DNA from: Algibacter miyuki
GTDB lineage: Bacteria > Bacteroidota > Bacteroidia > Flavobacteriales > Flavobacteriaceae
Assembly: GCF_042427745.1 (NCBI RefSeq)
Contig: NZ_JBHMFA010000015.1
Direction: 5' to 3' (one strand)
DNA length: 64,000 bases
The position numbers were made by a program, and so were the translations under genes. Numbering within the stretch: the stretch's first letter is position 1; each line of letters opens with the position of its first letter. Below, piece by piece: positions 36,303 through 45,155 of this stretch. Under the pieces are notes generated by a model. The model saw nothing but the letters and a program-made list of their open reading frames with translations. It searched no databases and was not told the DNA's origin.

Positions 36303-39079
36303 TGAATACAAACATGTTTAAATATCTTTTTTCTGCAATGTGTTGCTTTATTTTATTTTTTCAAGTATCATGTAAAGAACCACAAACTCTAGGAAGTCCT
36401 AAAAATTTAACGGTTTCAGAAGGTTTTGAAAACCCTTTAGGATTTTACAATAGTAAGCCTAGTTTTTCATGGCAATTGCCTGTTTTGGACGAAGTGAAAA
36501 ACCAAACCGCTTATCAAATAGTTGCAGCTACTAACCCAGAATTACTTCCAAACAATCCAGATGTATGGGACTCTAATAAACAAGAGTCTAGACAATCCAC
36601 TTGGATTAATTATCAAGGAAAAGCACTAAAGTCGAGACAAAAAGTATATTGGCAAGTTAAATATTGGAACCAAGATGATATAGCTTCAGAATGGAGTGAA
36701 ATTAAAAACTTTGAATTAGGACTATTATGTAATAGTGAATGGCATGCAAAATGGATAGGTCTAGACACTAAAAAAGAAAAGATTTTAGGGAGTCAAGAAA
36801 ATATAATTCATAGAGTACAATATTTAAGAAAAGGTTTCGAATTGTCTGCTGAGGTGGCTTCTGCAAGATTATATATTACAGCAAAGGGCGTGTTTGATGT
36901 GGCTATAAACGGAGAAGATGTGAGTGATGATGTGATGCCTCCTGGATACACACCATACAAAGCACGTTTAGAGACTATAACGTACGATGTAACTGGTTTA
37001 ATCGTGTCGGGACAAAATACAATTGGAGTAGAACTGGCTGCCGGGTGGCACTCAGGGAGATTAGGTTGGAAGAAATCTCTATGGATTGATACAGAATCCC
37101 CAAAGGTGTTGTGCCAGTTAGAACTAACAATGAAAGATGGTTCAAAACAAATGATTCTTTCTGATGAAGGTTGGGAAGGAACTACAAACGGACCAATTAG
37201 AATTTCTGAAATTTATGATGGTGAAACTTACGATGCTAATTTGGAAATGAGTGGTTGGGCTACTAATAATTTTAATGATAAAAATTGGGAATCTGTAGAG
37301 GCGTTTCCTGTTTCTAACGATATACGCTTAGAGCCTAAAAGACATACCACCGTTAAAACTAAAATTGAATTAGCCACCAAAGAGATAATTGAAAAAGATG
37401 GAGCTGTTATTTTCGATTTAAAACAAAATATGGTAGGAGTTCCATTGTTGAAAGTTCCGATGAAAAAAGGACAAACATTAAAAGTTCGATTTGCAGAAAT
37501 GTTGTCGCCAGATGGTACTTTCTACACGGAGAATTACAGAAGTGCCCAGTCTACAAATTATTATACAGCATCAAAAGATGGCGTTGTAGAATGGATGCCA
37601 AAATTTACATTTCATGGATTTCGATATGTGGAATTAAGCGGATTTGATACTTCAAAAACACCTTCAAAAAACTGGGTTACAGGGTTAGTGCAATATTCGG
37701 ATTTTGAACAAAGCGGAACATTTGCATCGTCTCATGAAAAATTAAACCAACTTCAAAACAATATTGTTTGGGGCTTACGTGGCAACTTTTTTGATATTCC
37801 AACCGATTGCCCACAACGTGATGAACGTATGGGGTGGACCGGAGACGCTCAAGTTTTTGGGCCTACATCAATGTTTAATGCCGATGTTTATAAATTTTGG
37901 GCAAGTTGGTTGCAAAGTGTACGAGAATCTCAATATGATAATGGCGGAATTCCTTGGGTAGTGCCAGATGTTCTATTTAACAATAAAGTAAGTGCCGGAT
38001 GGGGCGATGTATGTACCATTATTCCTTGGGAAATTTACTTTAGAACAGGAGATAAAAAAATCTTAGAAGAAAACTTTGAAACCATGAAAAGATGGGTAGC
38101 CTATCATGAAACAAGGTCTAAAGATTATATTTCTTCTATGGATGGTTTTGCCGATTGGTTACAGCCGCTTCCTGCAAATGGCAATAATAAAGGAGATACA
38201 TCCCACAGTTTAATTGGTACTGCTTTTTTTGCACATTCAGCAAATTTAACAGCAAAAACGGCGAAAGCTTTAGGTAAAACAGATGCCTTTAAAAAGTATA
38301 ATACTTTGTACAAAAATGTATCAAAGGCTTTTGAAACTGAGTTTTTTGATGAAAATGGAAAAGTAAAAGAAGGTACAGCAACTCAAACTTCTTATTTATT
38401 AGGCTTGGCTTTTGGTTTAATCTCTGAAGATAATAAAGCTAAAGCAAAAAAGTATCTTTTAGAAAAAATAACAGAAGCCGACAATCATTTAAGAACAGGT
38501 TTTTTAGGAACTCCTTTATTGTCTGAAGTTTTAGATGAAACTGGAGAAATAGATTTGATGTATAAACTATTATTCAATGAAACCTATCCATCATGGTTTT
38601 ATTCTATCAATCAAGGTGCTACAACTATTTGGGAACGTTGGAATAGTTATAGCAAAACAGACGGATTTAATCCGCAAAAAATGAATAGTTTAAACCATTA
38701 TGCTTACGGAGCAATTGGAGAATGGATGTACGAGCGTATAGCGGGTATTGCACCTTTAGAACCAGGCTATAAAATCATTAGAATAGCACCAGTTCCGGGA
38801 GAACCGTTAACTTCAGCCTCAGCTAACTTAAATACACCTTACGGGGAGGTGGTATCTGCTTGGGAGATAAAGGATAAGGGCTTTTTCTTAAATGTTACTG
38901 TGCCACCAAATACTAAAGCCGTAATAGAAATTCAAGCAAATACATCTCAAGAAATTTTTGTTAATGGTGAGGTATTTAAAGAAAGTGAAAATCTTAAATT
39001 AATAAAGAAAGGAACAAGCGTTTTCAAGCTATCTGCACAATCTGGTTCTTATAATTTTCAAACAACAATTAAAGAATAA
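36302..39079 (+). CDS. GH78 alpha-L-rhamnosidase, tandem copy B
   Basis: The 925-residue product is a paralogue of the gene before it: same domain order, nearly equal length, and long shared stretches such as LYITAKG, DERMGWTGDAQV and MNSLNHYAYGAIGEW. The lipoprotein cysteine is 24 (QVSCKEPQ). The catalytic motif DCPQRDERMGWTGD carries D502 and E508, so both copies look active. Its start overlaps the stop of copy A by 1 nt. It is followed 3 nt later by a sulfatase. The pair arose by tandem duplication; side chains outside the catalytic motif differ (KKSLWIDTESP here, GKALYDNVASP in copy A), which may reflect different aglycones. Confidence 0.94.
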   Translation: MNTNMFKYLFSAMCCFILFFQVSCKEPQTLGSPKNLTVSEGFENPLGFYNSKPSFSWQLPVLDEVKNQTAYQIVAATNPELLPNNPDVWDSNKQESRQSTWINYQGKALKSRQKVYWQVKYWNQDDIASEWSEIKNFELGLLCNSEWHAKWIGLDTKKEKILGSQENIIHRVQYLRKGFELSAEVASARLYITAKGVFDVAINGEDVSDDVMPPGYTPYKARLETITYDVTGLIVSGQNTIGVELAAGWHSGRLGWKKSLWIDTESPKVLCQLELTMKDGSKQMILSDEGWEGTTNGPIRISEIYDGETYDANLEMSGWATNNFNDKNWESVEAFPVSNDIRLEPKRHTTVKTKIELATKEIIEKDGAVIFDLKQNMVGVPLLKVPMKKGQTLKVRFAEMLSPDGTFYTENYRSAQSTNYYTASKDGVVEWMPKFTFHGFRYVELSGFDTSKTPSKNWVTGLVQYSDFEQSGTFASSHEKLNQLQNNIVWGLRGNFFDIPTDCPQRDERMGWTGDAQVFGPTSMFNADVYKFWASWLQSVRESQYDNGGIPWVVPDVLFNNKVSAGWGDVCTIIPWEIYFRTGDKKILEENFETMKRWVAYHETRSKDYISSMDGFADWLQPLPANGNNKGDTSHSLIGTAFFAHSANLTAKTAKALGKTDAFKKYNTLYKNVSKAFETEFFDENGKVKEGTATQTSYLLGLAFGLISEDNKAKAKKYLLEKITEADNHLRTGFLGTPLLSEVLDETGEIDLMYKLLFNETYPSWFYSINQGATTIWERWNSYSKTDGFNPQKMNSLNHYAYGAIGEWMYERIAGIAPLEPGYKIIRIAPVPGEPLTSASANLNTPYGEVVSAWEIKDKGFFLNVTVPPNTKAVIEIQANTSQEIFVNGEVFKESENLKLIKKGTSVFKLSAQSGSYNFQTTIKE

Positions 39080-39082
39080 AAA

Positions 39083-40612
39083 ATGAAAATAAATACAACC
39101 TTCTCCATTGTTTTAGCAGTGTTAATTAGTTTGTCAAGTTGTAACGATGTAAATAAAAAGGAATTAACTAAAGATATTGAAACCCGTAAAAAGCCAAACA
39201 TCGTTTTTATTTTAACCGATCAATGGAGAGGTTCTGCTTTAGGTTATGCCGGTAATCCCGATGTTAAAACACCACATTTAGATGCCTTTGCAAAAACGTC
39301 TGTAAATTTTACTAATGCAGTATCTGTTACTCCCGTTTGTACGCCACATAGAGCGGCTTTACTAACTGGTAAATTTCCCACGACTACAGGTATGTTTTTA
39401 AACGATCTGTATTTACCTTCAGAAGAATTATGTATGGCGGAAATTTTAAAGGAAGAAGGTTACAATACCGCCTATTGGGGGAAATGGCATTTGGATGGGC
39501 ATGGAAGATCAACGTATATTCCAAAAGAAAGGCGCCAAGGTTTTGATTTTTGGAAAGCCCTAGAATGTTCTCATAACTACACAAAAATGCCCTATTATGA
39601 TAATGAAAATACGGAGTTAAAACATTGGGGTGAATATTCTCCATTTGCTATTGTTAAAGATGCTAATCAATACTTAACGAAGCATGCTAATGATGAAAAC
39701 CCATTTTTAGCTTTTATCTCTATAGCTACCCCGCATTATCCTCATAATAGTGCACCAAAGAAATACAAAGACATGTATTCACCTGATGCATTAACTCTAA
39801 ACCCTAATGTGCCTGAGGAATTTAAAGAAAGAAGTCGTAAAGAGTTACAGGGGTATTATGCACATGCCACGGCAACAGATGAGGCTATTGGTAAGGTTAT
39901 AGCTAAAATCAAGGAGTTAAATTTGTCTGATAATACCATCATTGTTTTTACTGCCGACCATGGTGAAATGATGGGAGCACATGGGGTAAAGCCCTTTGTA
40001 AAACAATTGGCATGGGACGAATCTATTAGAGTTCCGTTTTTAATAAAATACCCTGGTATGGACAAGCAGAAAGGAGCGGTAATTAATGCGCCACTTACTA
40101 CACCAGATATATTACCATCGCTACTAAGCCTGATCAATATTAAAATCCCTGATGATATAGAAGGTGAAAATCTTTCAGAATTAATTAAGAATCCAAACCC
40201 AGAATTTGATCGTGCTGCTTTGGTTATGAATGTTGCCCCTTTCGGTTCTAATTACAACGATTCTCCATATCGAGCTATAAAAACTAAGCAATATACTTAT
40301 GCTAGAACACCTAAAGGACCAACTATGCTTTTTGATAATTTAAGCGATCCGTATCAAATGCATAATTTACTTGGTAAATCAGAATTTACGGAACTTCAAA
40401 ATGAGTTAGACACAAAACTTAATGTAGCGCTGAAAAAACTAGGAGATGATTTTAAAACACGAGAAGCATATTTGAAAGAATGGGGCTATATGTTAGATGA
40501 AAAGAAAAAAGCAATTCCTTATTGGGGCTTTGATGAAGGTAAAGGAGTTGTTAAAGATTTAGGTAAAAGACGCATGGATGTGCAATCACCAAAAAAAAAA
40601 AATAAGATATGA
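39083..40612 (+). CDS. S1-family sulfatase (1 of 3), lipoprotein
   Basis: The 509-residue protein has a lipoprotein cysteine at 20 (LSSCNDVN). The sulfatase motif is CTPHRAALLTG, so Cys86 would be converted to formylglycine; the C-x-P-x-R pattern is kept although Ser is replaced by His. Metal ligands are visible in ILTDQWRG and FTADHGEMMG. It should remove sulfate from ulvan rhamnose-3-sulfate units in the periplasm after maturation by a formylglycine-generating system, which is not in this window. Its end carries a 12-A run and overlaps the next sulfatase by 4 nt (ATGA). The S1 subfamily cannot be fixed by eye. Confidence 0.92.
   Translation: MKINTTFSIVLAVLISLSSCNDVNKKELTKDIETRKKPNIVFILTDQWRGSALGYAGNPDVKTPHLDAFAKTSVNFTNAVSVTPVCTPHRAALLTGKFPTTTGMFLNDLYLPSEELCMAEILKEEGYNTAYWGKWHLDGHGRSTYIPKERRQGFDFWKALECSHNYTKMPYYDNENTELKHWGEYSPFAIVKDANQYLTKHANDENPFLAFISIATPHYPHNSAPKKYKDMYSPDALTLNPNVPEEFKERSRKELQGYYAHATATDEAIGKVIAKIKELNLSDNTIIVFTADHGEMMGAHGVKPFVKQLAWDESIRVPFLIKYPGMDKQKGAVINAPLTTPDILPSLLSLINIKIPDDIEGENLSELIKNPNPEFDRAALVMNVAPFGSNYNDSPYRAIKTKQYTYARTPKGPTMLFDNLSDPYQMHNLLGKSEFTELQNELDTKLNVALKKLGDDFKTREAYLKEWGYMLDEKKKAIPYWGFDEGKGVVKDLGKRRMDVQSPKKKNKI
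40591..40602 (+). repeat. A12 homopolymer at the end of the first sulfatase gene
   Basis: Twelve consecutive A lie 7-18 nt before the start codon of the second sulfatase and encode the Lys-rich tail of the first. A loss of one A would shift the frame past its normal stop and into the following gene; a gain would give an immediate TAA. Confidence 0.9.
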
Positions 40613-42054
40613 AAAATATGATGTGGATATTTGTTTTTGCTCTGAGTTTAGCTTCATGTACTTATGCACAGCAAGTTCAGCCCAATATATTGATGTTTTA
40701 TGTTGATGATTTAAGAGCAGAGTTGGGGTGTTACGGAAGTGAAACAGCAATAACTCCTAATATAGATAAATTAGCAGCAGAAGGAATTCTGTTCAATAAA
40801 GCATATACACAACAAGCTATTTGTGCCCCTTCTAGAATGAGTACTTTAACGGGTTTACGCCCAGAATCTTTAGGGATTTATAGTATTTTTACACCTCTTC
40901 GTAAAGTTCATAAAAATGTGGTTTCAATGCCACAATTTTTTAATAAAATAGGCTATAAAACAGTAAGTATTGGTAAGGTATATCATCATAGTTCTGATGA
41001 TAAAAAAGAATGGTCTATCTATTTTGAAAAAGAACCAAATACTTATAATAACCCAGATAATCTGGCATTAATAGAGCAATTAAAAGCCGAGGGTAAAAAG
41101 TCTTTAAACGGACCCGCTTTTGAAAATGCAGATGTAGAAGACGAAGCTTATAAAGATGGCCGCGTATCAAAATACGCCATAGAAACATTAAAGAAGGTTA
41201 AAGATGATAAATTCTTAATGTTTGTAGGTTTAAGTAAACCACACTTACCATTTAATGCGCCCAAAAAATATTGGGATTTATATGATAGAAATAATTTTAA
41301 AATTCCCTCTATAGAAAAACCTAAAGATGCTTACAGATTAGCATTAACTCAGTGGGGCGAGTTAAGAGGGTATCAAGGTATACCTAAAGAAGGCGATTTA
41401 GATGATGATTTAACCCAAACTTTAATTCATGGTTATCACGCTTCGATTAGTTATATAGATGCTCAAGTAGGTAAAGTTATGAATACTCTAGAAGAATTAG
41501 ATTTACGCAAAAACACCATGGTTATTTTTATGAGCGATCATGGGTATAAAATAGGTGAATATGGAGCTTGGTGTAAACATTCTAATCTAGAAATTGATGT
41601 TAGAGTTCCGTTAATAATTAGTAGAGAAACGGGCCATAAACATAGAGTTGTTGGCAAAACATCCGATGCCTTAGTAGAAAATGTAGATATTTTTCCAACT
41701 TTAATTGAATTATGTGGATTAGAAGGTCCAAAAGGGGAAGGAAGAAGCTTACTTTCTGTAATTGATAATCCAAAAAAACGATGGGATAAAGTGGCAACAA
41801 GTGTGTATGCTAGAGGAAAAAAAATAATGGGTTGTACGGCAACAGATGGTGAGTGGCGTTATACAGAATGGAGAAATTCTCAAACTAACGAAGTTCTTCA
41901 AGCTGAATTATACGAACATAAAAAAAGCCTTTTATCTTATGTTAATTTATCTGGAAACAAAAAATATAAGAAAGTTGAACGTAGAATGAAAATGCTTTTA
42001 GAAATACAATTTCCTGGGGATAAACCATTCTTGCAAAAAGATATTCCTAGGTAG
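40609..42054 (+). CDS. S1-family sulfatase (2 of 3), iduronate-sulfatase-like
   Basis: The 481-residue protein has a signal peptide with a possible lipid cysteine at 17 (LASCTYAQ). The sulfatase motif is CAPSRMSTLTG with Cys72 as the formylglycine precursor. MFYVDDLRAELGCYG and FMSDHGYKIGEYGAWCKHSN supply metal ligands. The overall pattern is close to iduronate-2-sulfatase-like S1 enzymes (S1_7 type). ATGA overlap with the preceding sulfatase indicates co-translation. It probably desulfates rhamnose in ulvan oligosaccharides; the specific position is unknown. Confidence 0.92.
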   Translation: MKNMMWIFVFALSLASCTYAQQVQPNILMFYVDDLRAELGCYGSETAITPNIDKLAAEGILFNKAYTQQAICAPSRMSTLTGLRPESLGIYSIFTPLRKVHKNVVSMPQFFNKIGYKTVSIGKVYHHSSDDKKEWSIYFEKEPNTYNNPDNLALIEQLKAEGKKSLNGPAFENADVEDEAYKDGRVSKYAIETLKKVKDDKFLMFVGLSKPHLPFNAPKKYWDLYDRNNFKIPSIEKPKDAYRLALTQWGELRGYQGIPKEGDLDDDLTQTLIHGYHASISYIDAQVGKVMNTLEELDLRKNTMVIFMSDHGYKIGEYGAWCKHSNLEIDVRVPLIISRETGHKHRVVGKTSDALVENVDIFPTLIELCGLEGPKGEGRSLLSVIDNPKKRWDKVATSVYARGKKIMGCTATDGEWRYTEWRNSQTNEVLQAELYEHKKSLLSYVNLSGNKKYKKVERRMKMLLEIQFPGDKPFLQKDIPR

Positions 42055-42091
42055 AATATAAAATTAGTTTAAATCAACACACTATTGTAAT

Positions 42092-45000
42092 ATGAAAAAG
42101 CATTTTATAATAATACTTTCTATAATGCTATTGTCGTTGGAACTTTTTTCGCAACGTGCTGAAATAAATTTCAATAACAATTGGTTATTTATTCTAGAAG
42201 ATAACCTGTCTTTTTCAAAAGAAAATTTTGATGATTCTAGTTGGAAAACGCTAAATGTTCCGCACGATTGGTCTTTTGAAAAAGGTGTTCGTAAAGGAGG
42301 AGATCAAGGTCAAGGTGGGGGTTATCATGATGGAGGTATTGGTTGGTATAGAAAAGATTTCAATATAAAAAAAGAAAGTTTATCCAAAGTAACCTACATC
42401 AATTTTGATGGGGTTTACATGAATAGCGAAGTTTGGATAAATGGCAACCATTTAGGGAAACGACCTTATGGCTACATTAGTTTTAGATACGATATTTCAA
42501 AGTATTTAAAACAAGGTGAAAATAATATTGCTGTAAGAGTTGATAATAGTTTAGAGCCATCGGCACGTTGGTATCATCCTTGTGGAATTTATGCCCCAGT
42601 AAAATTAGTAGTCGTAAATCCAACGCATTTTAAACCCAATAGTATTTTTATAAAAACGCCTTCTATTAAAGAAGATAAAGCAACTGTTTCTATTGACGCA
42701 GAAATTAATGGCGATGTAAACAAGCTAAAATATGAAGTAAAATTGTTTTCTCCAGAGGGAAAAGAATTGACTGAAAAAATTGAAAGCTTAAAAGGATCAA
42801 ATCCAACTTATCAATTTGAAATAGAAAACCCACAATTATGGAGTCCAGAAACGCCAACCTTATATAGAGCTATTACCAAAATTTTAGAGGGTAAAAAAGT
42901 AATTGACGAGGTAGAAACAACATTTGGCTTTAAAACGGTAAAATGGGAAACTAAAACAGGTTTTTGGTTAAATGGCGAAAACGTAAAATTAAAAGGTGTT
43001 TGTGAGCATTGGGAAGGCGGACCTGTTGGAGGCGCTTGGACAAAGCCAATGTTACGCTGGAAATTACAATCTTTAAAAGATATGGGCATCAATGCCATTC
43101 GACCATCTCATAACCCAACTCCGCCAATGTTTTATGATTTATGTGATGAAATAGGTCTGTTGGTGATGGATGAAATTTTTGATGGATGGCACAAAAAAGC
43201 ACCTCAAGATTATGGCAAACAAGCCTTTGATGAATGGTGGCAACGCGATGTAAAAGAATGGATTACCAGAGACAGAAATCATCCAAGTATTTTTGTGTGG
43301 AGTTTAGGTAACGAAACCCATAGTGATGTTGCACCAGAATTGGTGAAATTCGGAAAAAGTTTAGACCCAACACGATTATTTACATCAGGCGCAGGAAATC
43401 CAGAAGATATGGATATTACAGGTGTTAACGGAGGGTCAGAAACCAAATCGTTTATAGAAAGTAAAACCTTTGATAAACCATTTATTTCTACCGAAGCGCC
43501 ACATACTTGGCAAACAAGAGGTTATTACAGAACACAAACTTGGTGGCGAGATAACGAATTACCAGGAACTTACGAATTGCCAAATTTAACCGAAAAAGAA
43601 ATCTTTTTTTATGAAGGAATCAACCCTAAAAATTGGCGAAACAGAAAACAAAGTTTCAATTCGTCTTACGATAATGCTACGGTAAGAGTATCAGCTAGAA
43701 AATACTGGGAAGTAATGCGAGATAATCCTTGGCATAGTGGTCATTTCCGTTGGACAGGTTTCGATTATTATGGTGAAGCAGGTTTAGTACATGGAGGTTT
43801 ACCATTTAATTTATTTATGGGAGGTGCTTTAGATGTAGCAGGATTTAAAAAAGATTTGTTTTATTTCTATCAAAGTCAATGGACCAAAGAAACTATGATT
43901 CACATGCTTCCTCATTGGACGCATCCCAGAATGGAAAAAGGAACGATTATTCCGGTTTGGGTATATTCTAATGCAGATGAAGTTGAATTATTTTTAAATG
44001 GAAAATCACTTGGAAAAGACAAACCAGGAACTGTTTGGAACGAAATGCAATGCGAATGGATGGTACCTTATCAAGACGGAAAACTAGAAGCCGTGGCATA
44101 CATTGGTGGTAAAGAGGTAAAACGCACGTCTTTTTCAACCAGCAAGCAACCATCAAAATTAAAGACAAGTATTCAAAAGTTAGCTGCCGAAGATTCTTTT
44201 ACCACAAGTTATATTATCAGTTCAGAAGGATTAGACGAAAATGATAATTTATATCCCTACGGCGAAAATAAAGTTTACTATAATATTCAAGGTGATGTAA
44301 AGAAAATTTCTATGGAAAATGGAAATCCTATTGACCCTACAAGTAGAACAAAATCAGATTTTAGAGCCTTGTTTTTCGGGAAAACGAGATTGTTTTTAAG
44401 AGCGTTACCAAATGCAGAAAAAGCTTCACTAATAACAGCTTCAATTTTAGGAGATAAGGCATTATACACTTCAAATAAAATATCCATTGATGCCAAACAG
44501 ATTCAAGTTTTTGGGACTTCAAATATAGATGATTTAGAAATTCTTTATACTGTAAATGGCGAAAATCCAAAAACAAAAGGTGTTATTTATAAAGGTGCTT
44601 TTAAAGTTGCAGATGCTACAATAGTAAAAGCAGTAGTAAAACAAAATGGCAAAGTTGTTTTAAATATGGAAGAAACCTTTGGTAAAAACAAAGGCTTATT
44701 TTGGGGAAACGAACACTCTAAAGATATGTGGATAGGAAGAGGGGTAAACATTTCTGCGGAAGAAGGTGTTTTAGAAGGTGATGCAAAAGTTAGTAAGCAG
44801 GCACACCGTTATAAAGGTAGTGGATTTGTAAGGTTTGATGGTAAAGAAGGCGCTATAACGTTCTATCAAGAAAACGATGGTGAAGAAGGTGATTATAGTA
44901 TGCGTTTTAGGTATATGCATAATAATGAAGGGGAATTACATACCATGAAGTTATATCTAAACGATGAGTTTATAAGAACTCTAGAATTTAAACCAACTGG

Positions 45001-45124
45001 AGGTTGGGAAAAAGAATGGAAATTCGTTCCTGCCATATTAAGACTTAAAGCCGGAGCAAATAATATTAGGATTGAAACAGCTGGCCACAGCGGACCCTTT
45101 ATTGATGAGTTGTTTATTGATTAA
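42092..45124 (+). CDS. GH2-family glycosidase (beta-glucuronidase / beta-galactosidase-like)
   Basis: The 1010-residue protein has a signal peptide ending LFSQ. The GH2 sugar-binding domain (VPHDWSFEKG, GIGWYRKDF, NGNHLGKRPYGY), an immunoglobulin-like domain, and the TIM barrel follow. The acid/base is E408 in WSLGNETHSD and the nucleophile is E468 in FISTEAPHTW. After about residue 620 come extra domains: a DUF4982-type sandwich, a chitobiase/HEX_C-like segment (YTVNGENPKTKGVIYKG, about 810-860), and a CBM-like sandwich (about 880-1010). In an ulvan locus it could release glucuronate or another beta-linked sugar. It lies between a sulfatase and a GH106 enzyme with short gaps, so it is in the same operon. 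Confidence 0.91.
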   Translation: MKKHFIIILSIMLLSLELFSQRAEINFNNNWLFILEDNLSFSKENFDDSSWKTLNVPHDWSFEKGVRKGGDQGQGGGYHDGGIGWYRKDFNIKKESLSKVTYINFDGVYMNSEVWINGNHLGKRPYGYISFRYDISKYLKQGENNIAVRVDNSLEPSARWYHPCGIYAPVKLVVVNPTHFKPNSIFIKTPSIKEDKATVSIDAEINGDVNKLKYEVKLFSPEGKELTEKIESLKGSNPTYQFEIENPQLWSPETPTLYRAITKILEGKKVIDEVETTFGFKTVKWETKTGFWLNGENVKLKGVCEHWEGGPVGGAWTKPMLRWKLQSLKDMGINAIRPSHNPTPPMFYDLCDEIGLLVMDEIFDGWHKKAPQDYGKQAFDEWWQRDVKEWITRDRNHPSIFVWSLGNETHSDVAPELVKFGKSLDPTRLFTSGAGNPEDMDITGVNGGSETKSFIESKTFDKPFISTEAPHTWQTRGYYRTQTWWRDNELPGTYELPNLTEKEIFFYEGINPKNWRNRKQSFNSSYDNATVRVSARKYWEVMRDNPWHSGHFRWTGFDYYGEAGLVHGGLPFNLFMGGALDVAGFKKDLFYFYQSQWTKETMIHMLPHWTHPRMEKGTIIPVWVYSNADEVELFLNGKSLGKDKPGTVWNEMQCEWMVPYQDGKLEAVAYIGGKEVKRTSFSTSKQPSKLKTSIQKLAAEDSFTTSYIISSEGLDENDNLYPYGENKVYYNIQGDVKKISMENGNPIDPTSRTKSDFRALFFGKTRLFLRALPNAEKASLITASILGDKALYTSNKISIDAKQIQVFGTSNIDDLEILYTVNGENPKTKGVIYKGAFKVADATIVKAVVKQNGKVVLNMEETFGKNKGLFWGNEHSKDMWIGRGVNISAEEGVLEGDAKVSKQAHRYKGSGFVRFDGKEGAITFYQENDGEEGDYSMRFRYMHNNEGELHTMKLYLNDEFIRTLEFKPTGGWEKEWKFVPAILRLKAGANNIRIETAGHSGPFIDELFID

Positions 45125-45155
45125 GGTAAAAATTAAATTAATTTAAAGATTAAAA

